From the NCBI GenBank assembly GCA_934371915.1, contig CAKROE010000116.1:1-6310 (forward strand): 6,310 nucleotides of DNA, in the 5' to 3' direction. The DNA is from an uncultured Blautia sp. (GTDB lineage Bacteria > Bacillota > Clostridia > Lachnospirales > Lachnospiraceae). The translations under genes were made by a program, and so were the position numbers. Under the pieces are notes generated by a model, which was given only the letters and a program-made list of their open reading frames with translations, was not told where the DNA came from and ran no database searches. Each line of letters begins with the position of its first letter. Positions within the stretch are counted from its first letter, which is position 1. Shown here in pieces: positions 1 through 5,454 of the stretch.

Positions 1-1055
1 GGGATGTGGAGCGGGCGCTTTCGCATGAATCCTGTTCAATAGAAGATTTTAAAGCACTTTTGTCCCCAGCAGCGGCACCGTATCTTGAACAGATGGCAAG
101 AAAAGCAGAGGAACTTACAAAGAATCATTTCGGAAATACGGTCTATATTTTTACTCCGCTGTATATTGCAAATTACTGTCAGAATTACTGTATTTACTGC
201 GGCTTTAACTGTTACAATAATATCCGGCGCAAAAAGCTGACATTTGAAGAAATCGAACATGAAATGCAGGTTATCGCAAAGACCGGCATGGAAGAGATCC
301 TGATGTTGACAGGAGAGAGCCGCGCATATTCTGATGTGAAATATATCGGAGAAGCTGTAAAGATTGCAAGAAAATATTTCAAAAATATCGGAATTGAGAT
401 TTATCCTGTGAATGTAGACGAATATCAATATCTGCATGAATGTGGTGTGGATTACGTCACGGTTTTTCAGGAAACTTATAATACAGACAAATATGAGACG
501 CTTCATCTTATGGGGCATAAACGTGTCTGGCCATATCGCTTTGATTCTCAGGAACGCGCACTGATGGGAGGCATGAGAGGTGCCGGTTTTTCGGCACTTC
601 TGGGACTGGATGATTTTCGAAAGGATGCGCTGGCTACGGCGCTGCATGTTTACTACATTAACCGCAAATATCCACATGCAGAGCTTTCTTTGAGCTGTCC
701 GCGTCTACGTCCGATTGTCAACAACGACAGAATCAATCCGCGTGATGTGGGAGAAAAAGAACTCTGTCAGGTATTGTGTGCGTATCGTATATTTCTTCCG
801 TTTGCAGGAATCACAGTATCAAGCCGTGAAAGTGCCACATTTCGAAACGGAATCGCAAAAATCTGTGCCACGAAGGTGTCGGCAGGTGTTTCTACCGGAA
901 TTGGTGATCATGAAGAAAAATATGAAGGCAAAGAAGAGGATAATGTCGGGGACGAGCAGTTTGAAATTAACGATGACCGTTCCTTTGGAAAAATGTATGA
1001 AGATATGGAGCAGGGCGGTTTACAGCCGGTTCTGAATGATTACATCTATGTATAA
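1..1055 (+). CDS. thiH: 2-iminoacetate synthase ThiH, 3' portion (5' end outside window)
   Basis: Radical SAM enzyme that cleaves tyrosine to 2-iminoacetate (dehydroglycine) and p-cresol, supplying the glycine-derived part of the thiamin thiazole in anaerobes; cytosolic, working with ThiG and ThiS. The frame is open from base 3 (Asp-Val-Glu-Arg-Ala...), so the apparent GTG at 6 is internal; about 15-25 N-terminal residues are missing compared with the usual 360-375. Counting from the codon at 6, the [4Fe-4S]/SAM motif CxxxCxxC is at Cys58, Cys62 and Cys65 (NYCQNYCIYCGF). Further family blocks follow: LTGE near 100, FQETYN near 150, GHKR, LGLDD near 198, SCPRLRP near 230 and SSRE near 273. The usual ThiH C-terminus GGLQPVLNDYIYV is intact. 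The downstream tenI-like gene overlaps it by 20 nt, indicating one operon. Identification is firm. Confidence 0.96.
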   Translation, partial: DVERALSHESCSIEDFKALLSPAAAPYLEQMARKAEELTKNHFGNTVYIFTPLYIANYCQNYCIYCGFNCYNNIRRKKLTFEEIEHEMQVIAKTGMEEILMLTGESRAYSDVKYIGEAVKIARKYFKNIGIEIYPVNVDEYQYLHECGVDYVTVFQETYNTDKYETLHLMGHKRVWPYRFDSQERALMGGMRGAGFSALLGLDDFRKDALATALHVYYINRKYPHAELSLSCPRLRPIVNNDRINPRDVGEKELCQVLCAYRIFLPFAGITVSSRESATFRNGIAKICATKVSAGVSTGIGDHEEKYEGKEEDNVGDEQFEINDDRSFGKMYEDMEQGGLQPVLNDYIYV

Positions 1056-1629
1056 AAAATATGAACATACCATAGTAATTACGAACCGTACACTGGTGCA
1101 GGGGGATTTTTTTGAGCAGATGCAAAAAGTGATCTGCCTGCATCCACATGCGGTGATTTTACGAGAAAAGGATTTGCCGGATGATGCGTACAAAGTAGTT
1201 GCAGAAAAAGTTCTGGAAATGTGCAGAGAAGAAGACGTAAATTGTTTCCTGCACTCCAGAATTACTATAGCAAAAAGTCTGGGCTGCGGACGGATTCATC
1301 TGTCCATTACCGTACTTGAGGAAATGAAAGAAGAGGAACGAAGAAATCTCAGAAAAGATTTTCAGGAAATCAGTGTTTCCTGTCACAGTATGGAAGATAT
1401 GAAGACTGCTGTAAAAAACGGAGCCACACAGATTATCCTTGGAACGATCTTTGAAACGGAATGTAAAAAAGGACTGAAGGGAAAAGGACTGGAATTTGTT
1501 CGGGAAATCTGCAAAGCATGTCCGGTGCCGGTATATGCAATCGGCGGTATCAATATGGAGCGTCTGCCGCAGGTGATTGATGCAGGTGCGGCCGGCGGAT
1601 GTATGATGTCCGGTTTTATGAGAATGTAG
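1036..1629 (+). CDS. tenI: TenI-like thiazole tautomerase (ThiE/TenI family)
   Basis: A 197-aa TIM-barrel protein of the thiamin phosphate synthase/TenI family. The LREKDL block is at residues 42-47, and the phosphate-binding end of the barrel is at AIGGIN (168-173) and GAAGGCMMSG (184-193). The stretch FETECKKGLKGKG (139-151) closely follows Bacillus TenI FETDCKKGLEGRG, and His117 in SVSCHS lines up with the catalytic His of TenI. The Asn-Asp pair that ThiE uses for pyrophosphate/Mg is replaced (FLHSR, 71-75), and the HxGQxD motif reads HLSIT. From known family chemistry I infer isomerisation of the thiazole carboxylate phosphate rather than joining of thiazole and pyrimidine. The start overlaps thiH by 20 nt. 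Neither ATG 1036 nor ATG 1048 has a clear ribosome site, so translational coupling is likely. Automatic pipelines would probably call it thiE. Confidence 0.85.
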   Translation: MITSMYKKYEHTIVITNRTLVQGDFFEQMQKVICLHPHAVILREKDLPDDAYKVVAEKVLEMCREEDVNCFLHSRITIAKSLGCGRIHLSITVLEEMKEEERRNLRKDFQEISVSCHSMEDMKTAVKNGATQIILGTIFETECKKGLKGKGLEFVREICKACPVPVYAIGGINMERLPQVIDAGAAGGCMMSGFMRM

Positions 1630-1658
1630 CATAAAATCTGCTGTCAGAATAAGGGATT

Positions 1659-1680
1659 TGGTACCCTGAGTGGTACCCTG
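1659..1680. repeat. Two-copy direct repeat TGGTACCCTG, 12-bp period
   Basis: TGGTACCCTG occurs at 1659-1668 and again at 1671-1680, so the second copy starts exactly 12 bp after the first. Each contains the palindrome GGTACC. It lies just past the tenI stop and just before the hairpin and presumed element boundary. It could be a recombinase or protein-binding site, or simply host intergenic DNA. Confidence 0.6.
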
Positions 1681-1693
1681 CCCCTTTTCGGGC

Positions 1694-1741
1694 AAAACAA
1701 AAGAGCCTGAATGCCTTGATTTTAAAGGTTTTCAGGCTCTT
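1694..1741 (-). terminator. Rho-independent terminator, - strand orientation
   Basis: AAGAGCCTGAA (1701-1711) is perfectly complementary to TTCAGGCTCTT (1731-1741), an 11-bp stem. An inner CCTT/AAGG pair shortens the loop. On the - strand the stem is followed by CTTTTGTTTTG, a good T-tract; on the + strand no T-run follows (AATGAGC). It therefore best terminates leftward transcription from the integrase (stop at 1828), or from a host RNA gene once present at the integration site, and it faces the thi operon. It may also weakly act on thi transcripts as a hairpin. Confidence 0.75.
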
Positions 1742-1745
1742 AATG

Positions 1746-1783
1746 AGCAGGGGATGAGAGAATCGAACTCCTGTTCTCCTGCG
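1746..1783 (-). other. Candidate attachment site with tRNA/tmRNA 3'-end-like sequence
   Basis: Read on the - strand, this holds a T-loop-like GGAGTTCGATTCTCT: a 7-nt TTCGATT loop flanked by four pairs, one of them G-T. CATCCCC follows, then TGCTCA, then the terminator at 1741-1701. That order (integrase end, 3' fragment of an RNA gene, its terminator, chromosomal genes) is what attR of a tRNA/tmRNA-integrated element looks like. The outer part can also pair (GCAGGAGA with TCCCCTGC). Against it: there is no CCA, the T-stem is imperfect and no second copy is in the window. The boundary is an inference. Confidence 0.4.
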
Positions 1784-1824
1784 CTAAACCTTCGGTATTT
1801 ACTGGATTTCTTCAATCCTGCTAT

Positions 1825-1842
1825 TGATTACATGTGATTACA
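1825..1842. repeat. TGATTACA direct repeat at the integrase stop
   Basis: TGATTACA is at 1825-1832 and 1835-1842, a 10-bp period (one helical turn), overlapping the last codons and stop of the integrase. Its place beside the presumed att core would suit an integrase arm-type site, but two short copies inside codons may be chance. Confidence 0.35.
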
Positions 1843-3063
1843 CTTTTCAAGTGCTTTTTGAACCTGTTCAAGTTGGTGCTTTCGTGTTTGGTTGGCAAAA
1901 TAGTAGTATTTTCTTGTTGTCTCAACAGACGTGTGTCCAAGCTGTTGCATGATTAAAGAATCTTCACATCCGCCGTCAATAAGCCTCGTCCCGTAAGTTT
2001 TCCGTGCTTTGTGAATTGATCGATGATGCATTCCAAGTCTACGTAAGACCGTGTCTAAATGCTTATTGAACGTGTTAGCGCGGATGCGTTTACCGTTTTG
2101 ATTTTCGAACATAAACTTTCCATTGGTCGAGGTTGATTCTATGACACGTTCGAGAATTGTCTGTGCCTGTGTGGATAGAAGCACATCCCTCATGCCAGCG
2201 TCGGTTTTGGTGAAATTCTTAACAGTCACAGTGCATTTCCCGTTTTCATCTTTATAGCGACTCTCTGATCGACGAACTTTAAGGACATATTGACCGTCCC
2301 AGTCCTCCTTCTGGAGGGCGGCTAGTTCGCCCACACGAAGACCAGTTTCTAAGGTTAAGGCTACACCTAAATCCCAAATTGAAGCATTTTCACGGGTCAA
2401 ATACGCAGTCAGACAAGGCAATTCATCTTCGGAAAATATTTCATTTTCCCGTTCCACGACTTTTTTGCAAAAAATATTTCGTGAAAGTGCGAGATCTCCC
2501 ATAAACTGAGTAATGGAAATTGAGGTCAGTCCCTCTTTTTTTGCCAATTTCCAAATCCCATTAATCAAAATTCGAAGACCTGCGAAAGTCTTTTGGGATA
2601 AGGCCTGTATTGCAATCTGATTACGAATGAAATTCTCTAAATCTGCTTCTGTAACAAACTTGATCTTTCGATCGGCAAATCCTGAATTACAAAAAAAGCG
2701 TGTAAAATCCGTCTCATAACGGTCGGCACTCCCCTTTTGAAGTTCATTAGACTCAATTTTTCCTCTAATCCAACGATCGAAAACCTCTCCTACTGTGGGA
2801 CTATTTTGTCCCGATAAGTAAAAGTCCTGCAATGCTTGAATAAGTTTTTCGCGAGTTGATTTTCGACATAGTTTGCGCCCTTTCGAGGAGTCTGGAAAGT
2901 ATGTATACCAAGATCCATTCGCTCCCTGCCAAATTTCGAAAGGATGTTTCTTTATTAAATTTTCTTCGTTAAGTTTTTTCATTGCTCCTGCAACTTCACT
3001 CACTTCAAGATTAAACTCTTGTGCGAGGAAAGTCAAGATATTTTCGTCACGTTCCATATACAT
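1828..3063 (-). CDS. int: Tyrosine recombinase / phage-type integrase
   Basis: Site-specific recombinase that would insert and excise the element. Numbered from ATG 3063 (411 aa), it has an N-terminal helix-turn-helix-like segment (about 3-38), then an arm-binding domain with IWQGANGSWYTYFPD (45-59). A core-binding helical domain follows (about 90-200), then a C-terminal catalytic domain. All six catalytic positions are present: Arg243 (TGLRVGEL), Lys286 (FTKTDAG), His351-x-x-Arg354 (HKAR), His377 (LGHTS) and the nucleophile Tyr387 (TRKYYYF). It should be active. Start choice is uncertain: TTG 3069, ATG 3063 and ATG 3057 are in frame, none with a Shine-Dalgarno sequence, and an inverted repeat covers the region. 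It is the last gene of the leftward series, and its 3' end abuts the presumed att site, a common layout for integrated phages and plasmids. Confidence 0.95.
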   Translation of the reverse strand: MYMERDENILTFLAQEFNLEVSEVAGAMKKLNEENLIKKHPFEIWQGANGSWYTYFPDSSKGRKLCRKSTREKLIQALQDFYLSGQNSPTVGEVFDRWIRGKIESNELQKGSADRYETDFTRFFCNSGFADRKIKFVTEADLENFIRNQIAIQALSQKTFAGLRILINGIWKLAKKEGLTSISITQFMGDLALSRNIFCKKVVERENEIFSEDELPCLTAYLTRENASIWDLGVALTLETGLRVGELAALQKEDWDGQYVLKVRRSESRYKDENGKCTVTVKNFTKTDAGMRDVLLSTQAQTILERVIESTSTNGKFMFENQNGKRIRANTFNKHLDTVLRRLGMHHRSIHKARKTYGTRLIDGGCEDSLIMQQLGHTSVETTRKYYYFANQTRKHQLEQVQKALEKCNHM

Positions 3064-3088
3064 TAACAATGCCGTTAGGTGTTAATGT
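3060..3088. promoter_or_regulatory. Inverted repeat over the integrase start (possible operator)
   Basis: ACATTAAC (3060-3067) and GTTAATGT (3081-3088) are perfect 8-bp inverted copies with a 13-nt spacer, lying across all three possible integrase starts. It could be a repressor operator or a fold that hides the start. The absence of a ribosome site here makes control of int expression by this structure plausible. Confidence 0.45.
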
Positions 3089-3091
3089 TTC

Positions 3092-3155
3092 AGTTTAAGT
3101 TTTTCGGATTCTAAGTTTTTTGGTTTTTAAAATTTTCGGTTTTTAAGATTCCACA
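3092..3155. repeat. 16-bp tandem repeats, about four units, between rep and int
   Basis: Head-to-tail units with exact 16-bp spacing: AGTTTAAGTTTTTCGG (3092-3107), ATTCTAAGTTTTTTGG (3108-3123), TTTTTAAAATTTTCGG (3124-3139), and a decayed TTTTTAAGATTCCACA (3140-3155). The shared core is T-TAAG-TTTT-CGG. Such arrays upstream of a recombinase and downstream of a Rep can be iterons, partition sites or recombinase/accessory binding sites. There is no coding potential. This is the main content of the 3070-3187 gap. Confidence 0.7.
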
Positions 3156-3162
3156 TATAGAC

Positions 3163-3180
3163 CCAAAAGGCAAATCCTTT
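3163..3180 (-). terminator. Weak hairpin after rep (possible terminator)
   Basis: On the - strand AAAGG and CCTTT form a 5-bp stem with a 5-nt loop just after the rep stop, followed by only a T and then GGG. It is too weak to call a terminator firmly; read-through from rep into int is possible. Confidence 0.25.
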
Positions 3181-3187
3181 CATATAA

Positions 3188-3952
3188 TTATTTTTTTATA
3201 GTAACAGAGTTGGCATGATTAATTATAATGCCATTATGGTTTCGCACTTCATAACTGGCGAGATGTTTAACATTTTCTGCATGGTCAAATAGCAGATCGT
3301 CGAGAGTTTCGTTTGTCAACTCTTTTGTTACCGCAGGGCGGCGCAAATTGCGAGAGGTATAGACTTTTCGATAACGAGTCCGAATACCCTTTTCTTCATC
3401 AGTAAGTAAGTCCTTACTAACGTACTTAAACATGTACAGGACTTGTGCAGTTTCGCCTCGACGAGCTTGCTGAATAAATACAAAACCGTTCGACCAGATT
3501 TTTTCTAATTTTTTCACAGGGCAATACCCCAAGTTGCACAGCATGTGGAAATGAAAGACGCCATCATTTCCCTCGGTAGCACGGTTTTTTTGAAGTTCAT
3601 GCACGGCAACATAAGCAAGGTCAAGTTCTGGAAAAGCATATCGTAGGCGCTTGATGAAAAGCTCCCACGCATGTTTTGCTGGTGCATACTCAGTTACCTC
3701 CTTAGCAAAAGTTAGCGTGATAAAAGTTCGTAGGTCGTTTTCGATTGCCAGCGCACAAAGTTCTTGAATTCGTTTTTTATAGTAGCTACAACGTCGCATA
3801 TTACTTCGTTCCTGTTCCGCAGGTGTCATTAATTCATACGGGGTTCGCGGCTTACTACCTACTTTTTTTCCCGTTCGGATGGGAACTTTGTATTTTGTGA
3901 TTTCGATTCGGTCAGACCAGATTGTTGTTCTGGTATTGTATGATTCAAGCAT
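3188..3952 (-). CDS. rep: Rolling-circle replication initiator (HUH endonuclease, ORF2/G2P type)
   Basis: A 254-aa Rep that would nick one strand at the element's origin, stay covalently linked through tyrosine and start rolling-circle synthesis. From ATG 3952 the HUH-family order is visible: motif 1 FITLTF (77-82), metal-binding motif HFH (His134, His136) and a tyrosine motif YMFKYVSKDL (Tyr173, Lys176, Tyr177, Lys180). The same spacing occurs in Firmicutes filamentous-phage and small-plasmid Reps of the ORF2/G2P kind. Start: TTTTTGGAG lies 7 nt before ATG 3952. The frame stays open to an ATG at 4048, but that start has no ribosome site, and the extra 96 nt hold a strong hairpin. The basic N-terminus (KKVGSKP, NMRRCSYYKKR) fits DNA binding. 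I see no conjugative relaxase, helicase or Rep_trans features. Confidence 0.88.
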   Translation of the reverse strand: MLESYNTRTTIWSDRIEITKYKVPIRTGKKVGSKPRTPYELMTPAEQERSNMRRCSYYKKRIQELCALAIENDLRTFITLTFAKEVTEYAPAKHAWELFIKRLRYAFPELDLAYVAVHELQKNRATEGNDGVFHFHMLCNLGYCPVKKLEKIWSNGFVFIQQARRGETAQVLYMFKYVSKDLLTDEEKGIRTRYRKVYTSRNLRRPAVTKELTNETLDDLLFDHAENVKHLASYEVRNHNGIIINHANSVTIKK

Positions 3953-3989
3953 GAAATTTCTCCAAAAATAAGTGTTAAGATAAATTGAA

Positions 3990-4043
3990 GACCGCCCCAC
4001 CTGTTCGTCGCCGCACAGCGGCTTTGAACAGATGGAGTCGGTC
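3990..4043. other. 54-nt hairpin just upstream of rep (candidate origin or packaging structure)
   Basis: Nested perfect arms: GACCG 3990-3994 with CGGTC 4039-4043; CCA 3997-3999 with TGG 4033-4035; CTGTTC 4001-4006 with GAACAG 4026-4031; and GCCGC 4010-4014 with GCGGC 4018-4022 around an ACA loop. It is GC-rich within an AT-rich element and fills the gap between the 167-aa gene and rep. HUH Reps often nick at such foldbacks, and filamentous phages package via one. Attenuation of rep mRNA is an alternative, but no T-run follows directly on either strand. Confidence 0.65.
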
Positions 4044-4059
4044 GGCATATTTGTTACAG

Positions 4060-4563
4060 TTACATAAAATAATGGTTGGACATTTGTTCGAGAAGTTCTT
4101 TCTGTCCCGAGGCATTTAGCGGAATCATAAATTCAACGCCCGTATTGTCAAGAGCCATAAAAAAAAGTTCCGTTTTTGATATGCGCACACCCTTTTTAGT
4201 ACGATAGAAAAACGTAATCAGGGTGCTAAGCTTAGCAAGTCTTTCACTGCGATTGCATTCTTTAAAATAGGTCTTCCAATCAAGGAACCCCACGCGAAAC
4301 CGCATCCATCCCCGTAGTTCATTGATTTCGAAATCCAAAAGAACAGGGTGCATCAGAAGATCAGAAAAACTTTCGGCTAAAAGTTCTGCCTGTTCATAGG
4401 AGAGGACATACGAAGGGTTTATATACGGGTGATAAAGATCGAAAGTGTAAAGAAATTCTTGGACAAAATCCATGAATCCTGCCCAGAGAGAGTGGCGGTG
4501 ATTAAAATAACGATACAGCACCGCACCCAAAAGGCAAAAAATTAATAAGAATAAAAGCTGCAT
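4060..4563 (-). CDS. Unknown 167-aa protein with one N-terminal membrane helix
   Basis: I do not recognise a family. The start ATG 4563 is well supported by AGGAG 5 nt upstream. Residues 2-19 (QLLFLLIFCLLGAVLYRY) form one hydrophobic helix followed by the positive NHRH, so it is an uncleaved anchor with the rest predicted cytoplasmic. The soluble part is rich in aromatics (SLWAGFMDFVQEFLYTF, GWMRFRVGFLDWKTYF) and ends EFMIPLNASGQKELLEQM. It sits directly after the 115-nt foldback and its promoter, and 107 nt before rep. Co-transcription with rep is likely. A role in membrane docking of replication, superinfection immunity or virion assembly can be imagined from position alone; none is shown by motifs. 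Length and topology do not match Zot, which would carry Walker motifs. Confidence 0.8.
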   Translation of the reverse strand: MQLLFLLIFCLLGAVLYRYFNHRHSLWAGFMDFVQEFLYTFDLYHPYINPSYVLSYEQAELLAESFSDLLMHPVLLDFEINELRGWMRFRVGFLDWKTYFKECNRSERLAKLSTLITFFYRTKKGVRISKTELFFMALDNTGVEFMIPLNASGQKELLEQMSNHYFM

Positions 4564-4585
4564 ACAGACTCCTTTTCGACCTGCA

Positions 4586-4700
4586 ACAACGACCGCGCCA
4601 ACCCAAGTATATATTTTTTCACGTCCTCGTCAAGGTCGGCATACCTGCCTCTCTTGACAAGTTCGCGAAAAAATAATTTGGGTAGTCAAGCGGTCGTTGT
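4586..4700. other. 115-nt interrupted inverted repeat, candidate single-strand origin / phage intergenic region
   Basis: Arms pair from outside in: ACAACGACCGC 4586-4596 with GCGGTCGTTGT 4690-4700 (11 bp, perfect); ACCCAA 4601-4606 with TTGGGT 4678-4683; ATTTTTTC 4613-4620 with GAAAAAAT 4667-4674; GTCAAG 4629-4634 with CTTGAC 4653-4658; and a small GGC/GCC tip around 4638-4649. It begins at the stop codon of the 107-aa gene and ends before the 167-aa gene, filling the whole intergenic gap. Minus-strand origins of filamentous phages and some sso sites of rolling-circle plasmids are hairpins read as promoters by host RNA polymerase; this one has promoter boxes in its stem. The function is inferred. 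Confidence 0.7.
4606..4633 (-). promoter_or_regulatory. Sigma70-type promoter inside the foldback, driving 167-aa gene and rep
   Basis: On the - strand TTGACG (4633-4628) and TATACT (4611-4606) are separated by 16 nt. Predicted transcription would begin near 4599, about 36 nt before ATG 4563. Five of six bases match consensus in each box. Both boxes lie in the left half of the large inverted repeat. Confidence 0.55.
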
Positions 4701-5023
4701 CACTCTCTGTCTTTGTTGTTCTTATGTGCCAGTTTGCGTTTCCGCAAGCGTTCGACTACGAGTGATGCACCGTAAACAGAAAAACCGAAAGCGGTGCTGA
4801 TGCTTCCTATAATGATGACAAATGGAAGGGCAATGATGATACAGCCGCGAACGAGTGCTCGGTTCTGATGATCGCAAATCCACTGTTCGAAGGTTGGAAC
4901 ACACTTTTTATCGGTTGTCTTGTTGCATGACCAAAAGAGCATTAAAACCGGAACGGTTGCTCCTAAAAGCAATGCCACATACAGATAAGAAAGGAAAGTG
5001 CCGACGGTTATTGAAAAAGTCAT
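4700..5023 (-). CDS. Unknown 107-aa protein, two membrane helices and basic tail
   Basis: No family recognised. The start ATG 5023 has a perfect AGGAGG 7 nt upstream, and that site overlaps the stop of the preceding 127-aa gene, so the two are translationally coupled. Helix 1 spans about residues 8-31 (TVGTFLSYLYVALLLGATVPVL), a polar Cys-containing stretch follows at 32-58 (Cys33, 41, 50), and helix 2 runs about 59-81 and may extend to 90. The C-terminus ERLRKRKLAHKNNK is strongly basic. A hydrophobic leader-like segment, a polar part, a second helix and a basic tail is the overall plan of filamentous phage coat precursors, but the protein is long for one and lacks a clear signal-peptidase site. 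A holin-like or plain membrane accessory protein is equally possible. Confidence 0.8.
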   Translation of the reverse strand: MTFSITVGTFLSYLYVALLLGATVPVLMLFWSCNKTTDKKCVPTFEQWICDHQNRALVRGCIIIALPFVIIIGSISTAFGFSVYGASLVVERLRKRKLAHKNNKDRE

Positions 5024-5034
5024 CTCAATCCCTC

Positions 5035-5418
5035 CTAAAAACGTGCAACGATCTCACCGGTTTCCTCAAGTGAGACGACATAACCAGATGCAGAAAAGTA
5101 CCCGTTCCCGCTCGACCAGTCGACAAAAGTGGTCGTGAAATCGCGGAATTCGATGAGGTAATCGTCGTCATCGAAAAAGTTCGCATCGAAACCAAGCGCA
5201 TGGAATGGCAGTTTGACAGTCAATCTGTCCCGTGAGAAAGCACCCTGTCCCTTTAAGACTTCGACTTCAGCACGGACTGTTTTTTCCGGCAAGCTGTCTT
5301 CCTCACTTGCCTTGCTTTTTGTTTTCGCAGTATGCTCAGTCATGCTCAGACATCTCATCTTGCACCTGCGAAGCTCCTGATCTGCAAGTTTGCGCAGATC
5401 ATCGTAAAATCTCTTCAT
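5035..5418 (-). CDS. Unknown 127-aa soluble protein, basic N-terminus and beta-rich acidic C-terminal domain
   Basis: No recognisable family. The frame is open to 5517, but GGAGG 7 nt before ATG 5418 fixes the start, giving 127 aa. Residues 1-30 are a charged helix (RRCKMRC, Cys19 and Cys23). Residues 31-50 are low-complexity linker, and 50-127 look beta-rich with an acidic patch FFDDDDY (81-87) and aromatic-glycine stretch WSSGNGYFSASGYV (101-114). There is no signal peptide or membrane helix. It is first in the leftward run 127-aa, 107-aa, (foldback), 167-aa, rep, int. A ssDNA-binding role is conceivable because rolling-circle elements commonly carry one near rep, but nothing in the sequence proves it. 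Confidence 0.8.
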   Translation of the reverse strand: MKRFYDDLRKLADQELRRCKMRCLSMTEHTAKTKSKASEEDSLPEKTVRAEVEVLKGQGAFSRDRLTVKLPFHALGFDANFFDDDDYLIEFRDFTTTFVDWSSGNGYFSASGYVVSLEETGEIVARF

Positions 5419-5438
5419 GTTATTTCCTCCATAAATCT

Positions 5439-5454
5439 GGATTTCCGGAAATCC
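5439..5454. promoter_or_regulatory. Perfect 16-bp palindrome upstream of the 127-aa gene
   Basis: GGATTTCCGGAAATCC is its own reverse complement. It lies 9 nt upstream of the GGAGG ribosome site and 21 nt before ATG 5418, so it sits in the transcript leader or over the promoter's start region. A dimeric repressor operator is the simplest reading. Confidence 0.5.

Noticed and set aside
36..677. Long - strand open frame (213 codons)
   Set aside because: It lies wholly inside thiH on the opposite strand, is rich in Cys/His/Ile/Phe as expected of an antisense shadow, and has no ribosome site.
1159..1695. - strand open frame of 178 codons opposite tenI
   Set aside because: Antisense shadow of a well-supported gene; no recognisable domain.
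1741..1827. Complete tRNA or tmRNA gene
   Set aside because: Only a T-arm/3'-end-like stretch is present; no D-arm, anticodon arm, 5' acceptor strand or CCA can be drawn.
3092..3155. CRISPR array
   Set aside because: 16-bp units follow one another without spacers and diverge; no cas genes nearby.
3953..4048. N-terminal extension of Rep to ATG 4048
   Set aside because: No ribosome site, residues unlike Rep N-termini, and the stretch is a strong hairpin; ATG 3952 has a good GGAG site.
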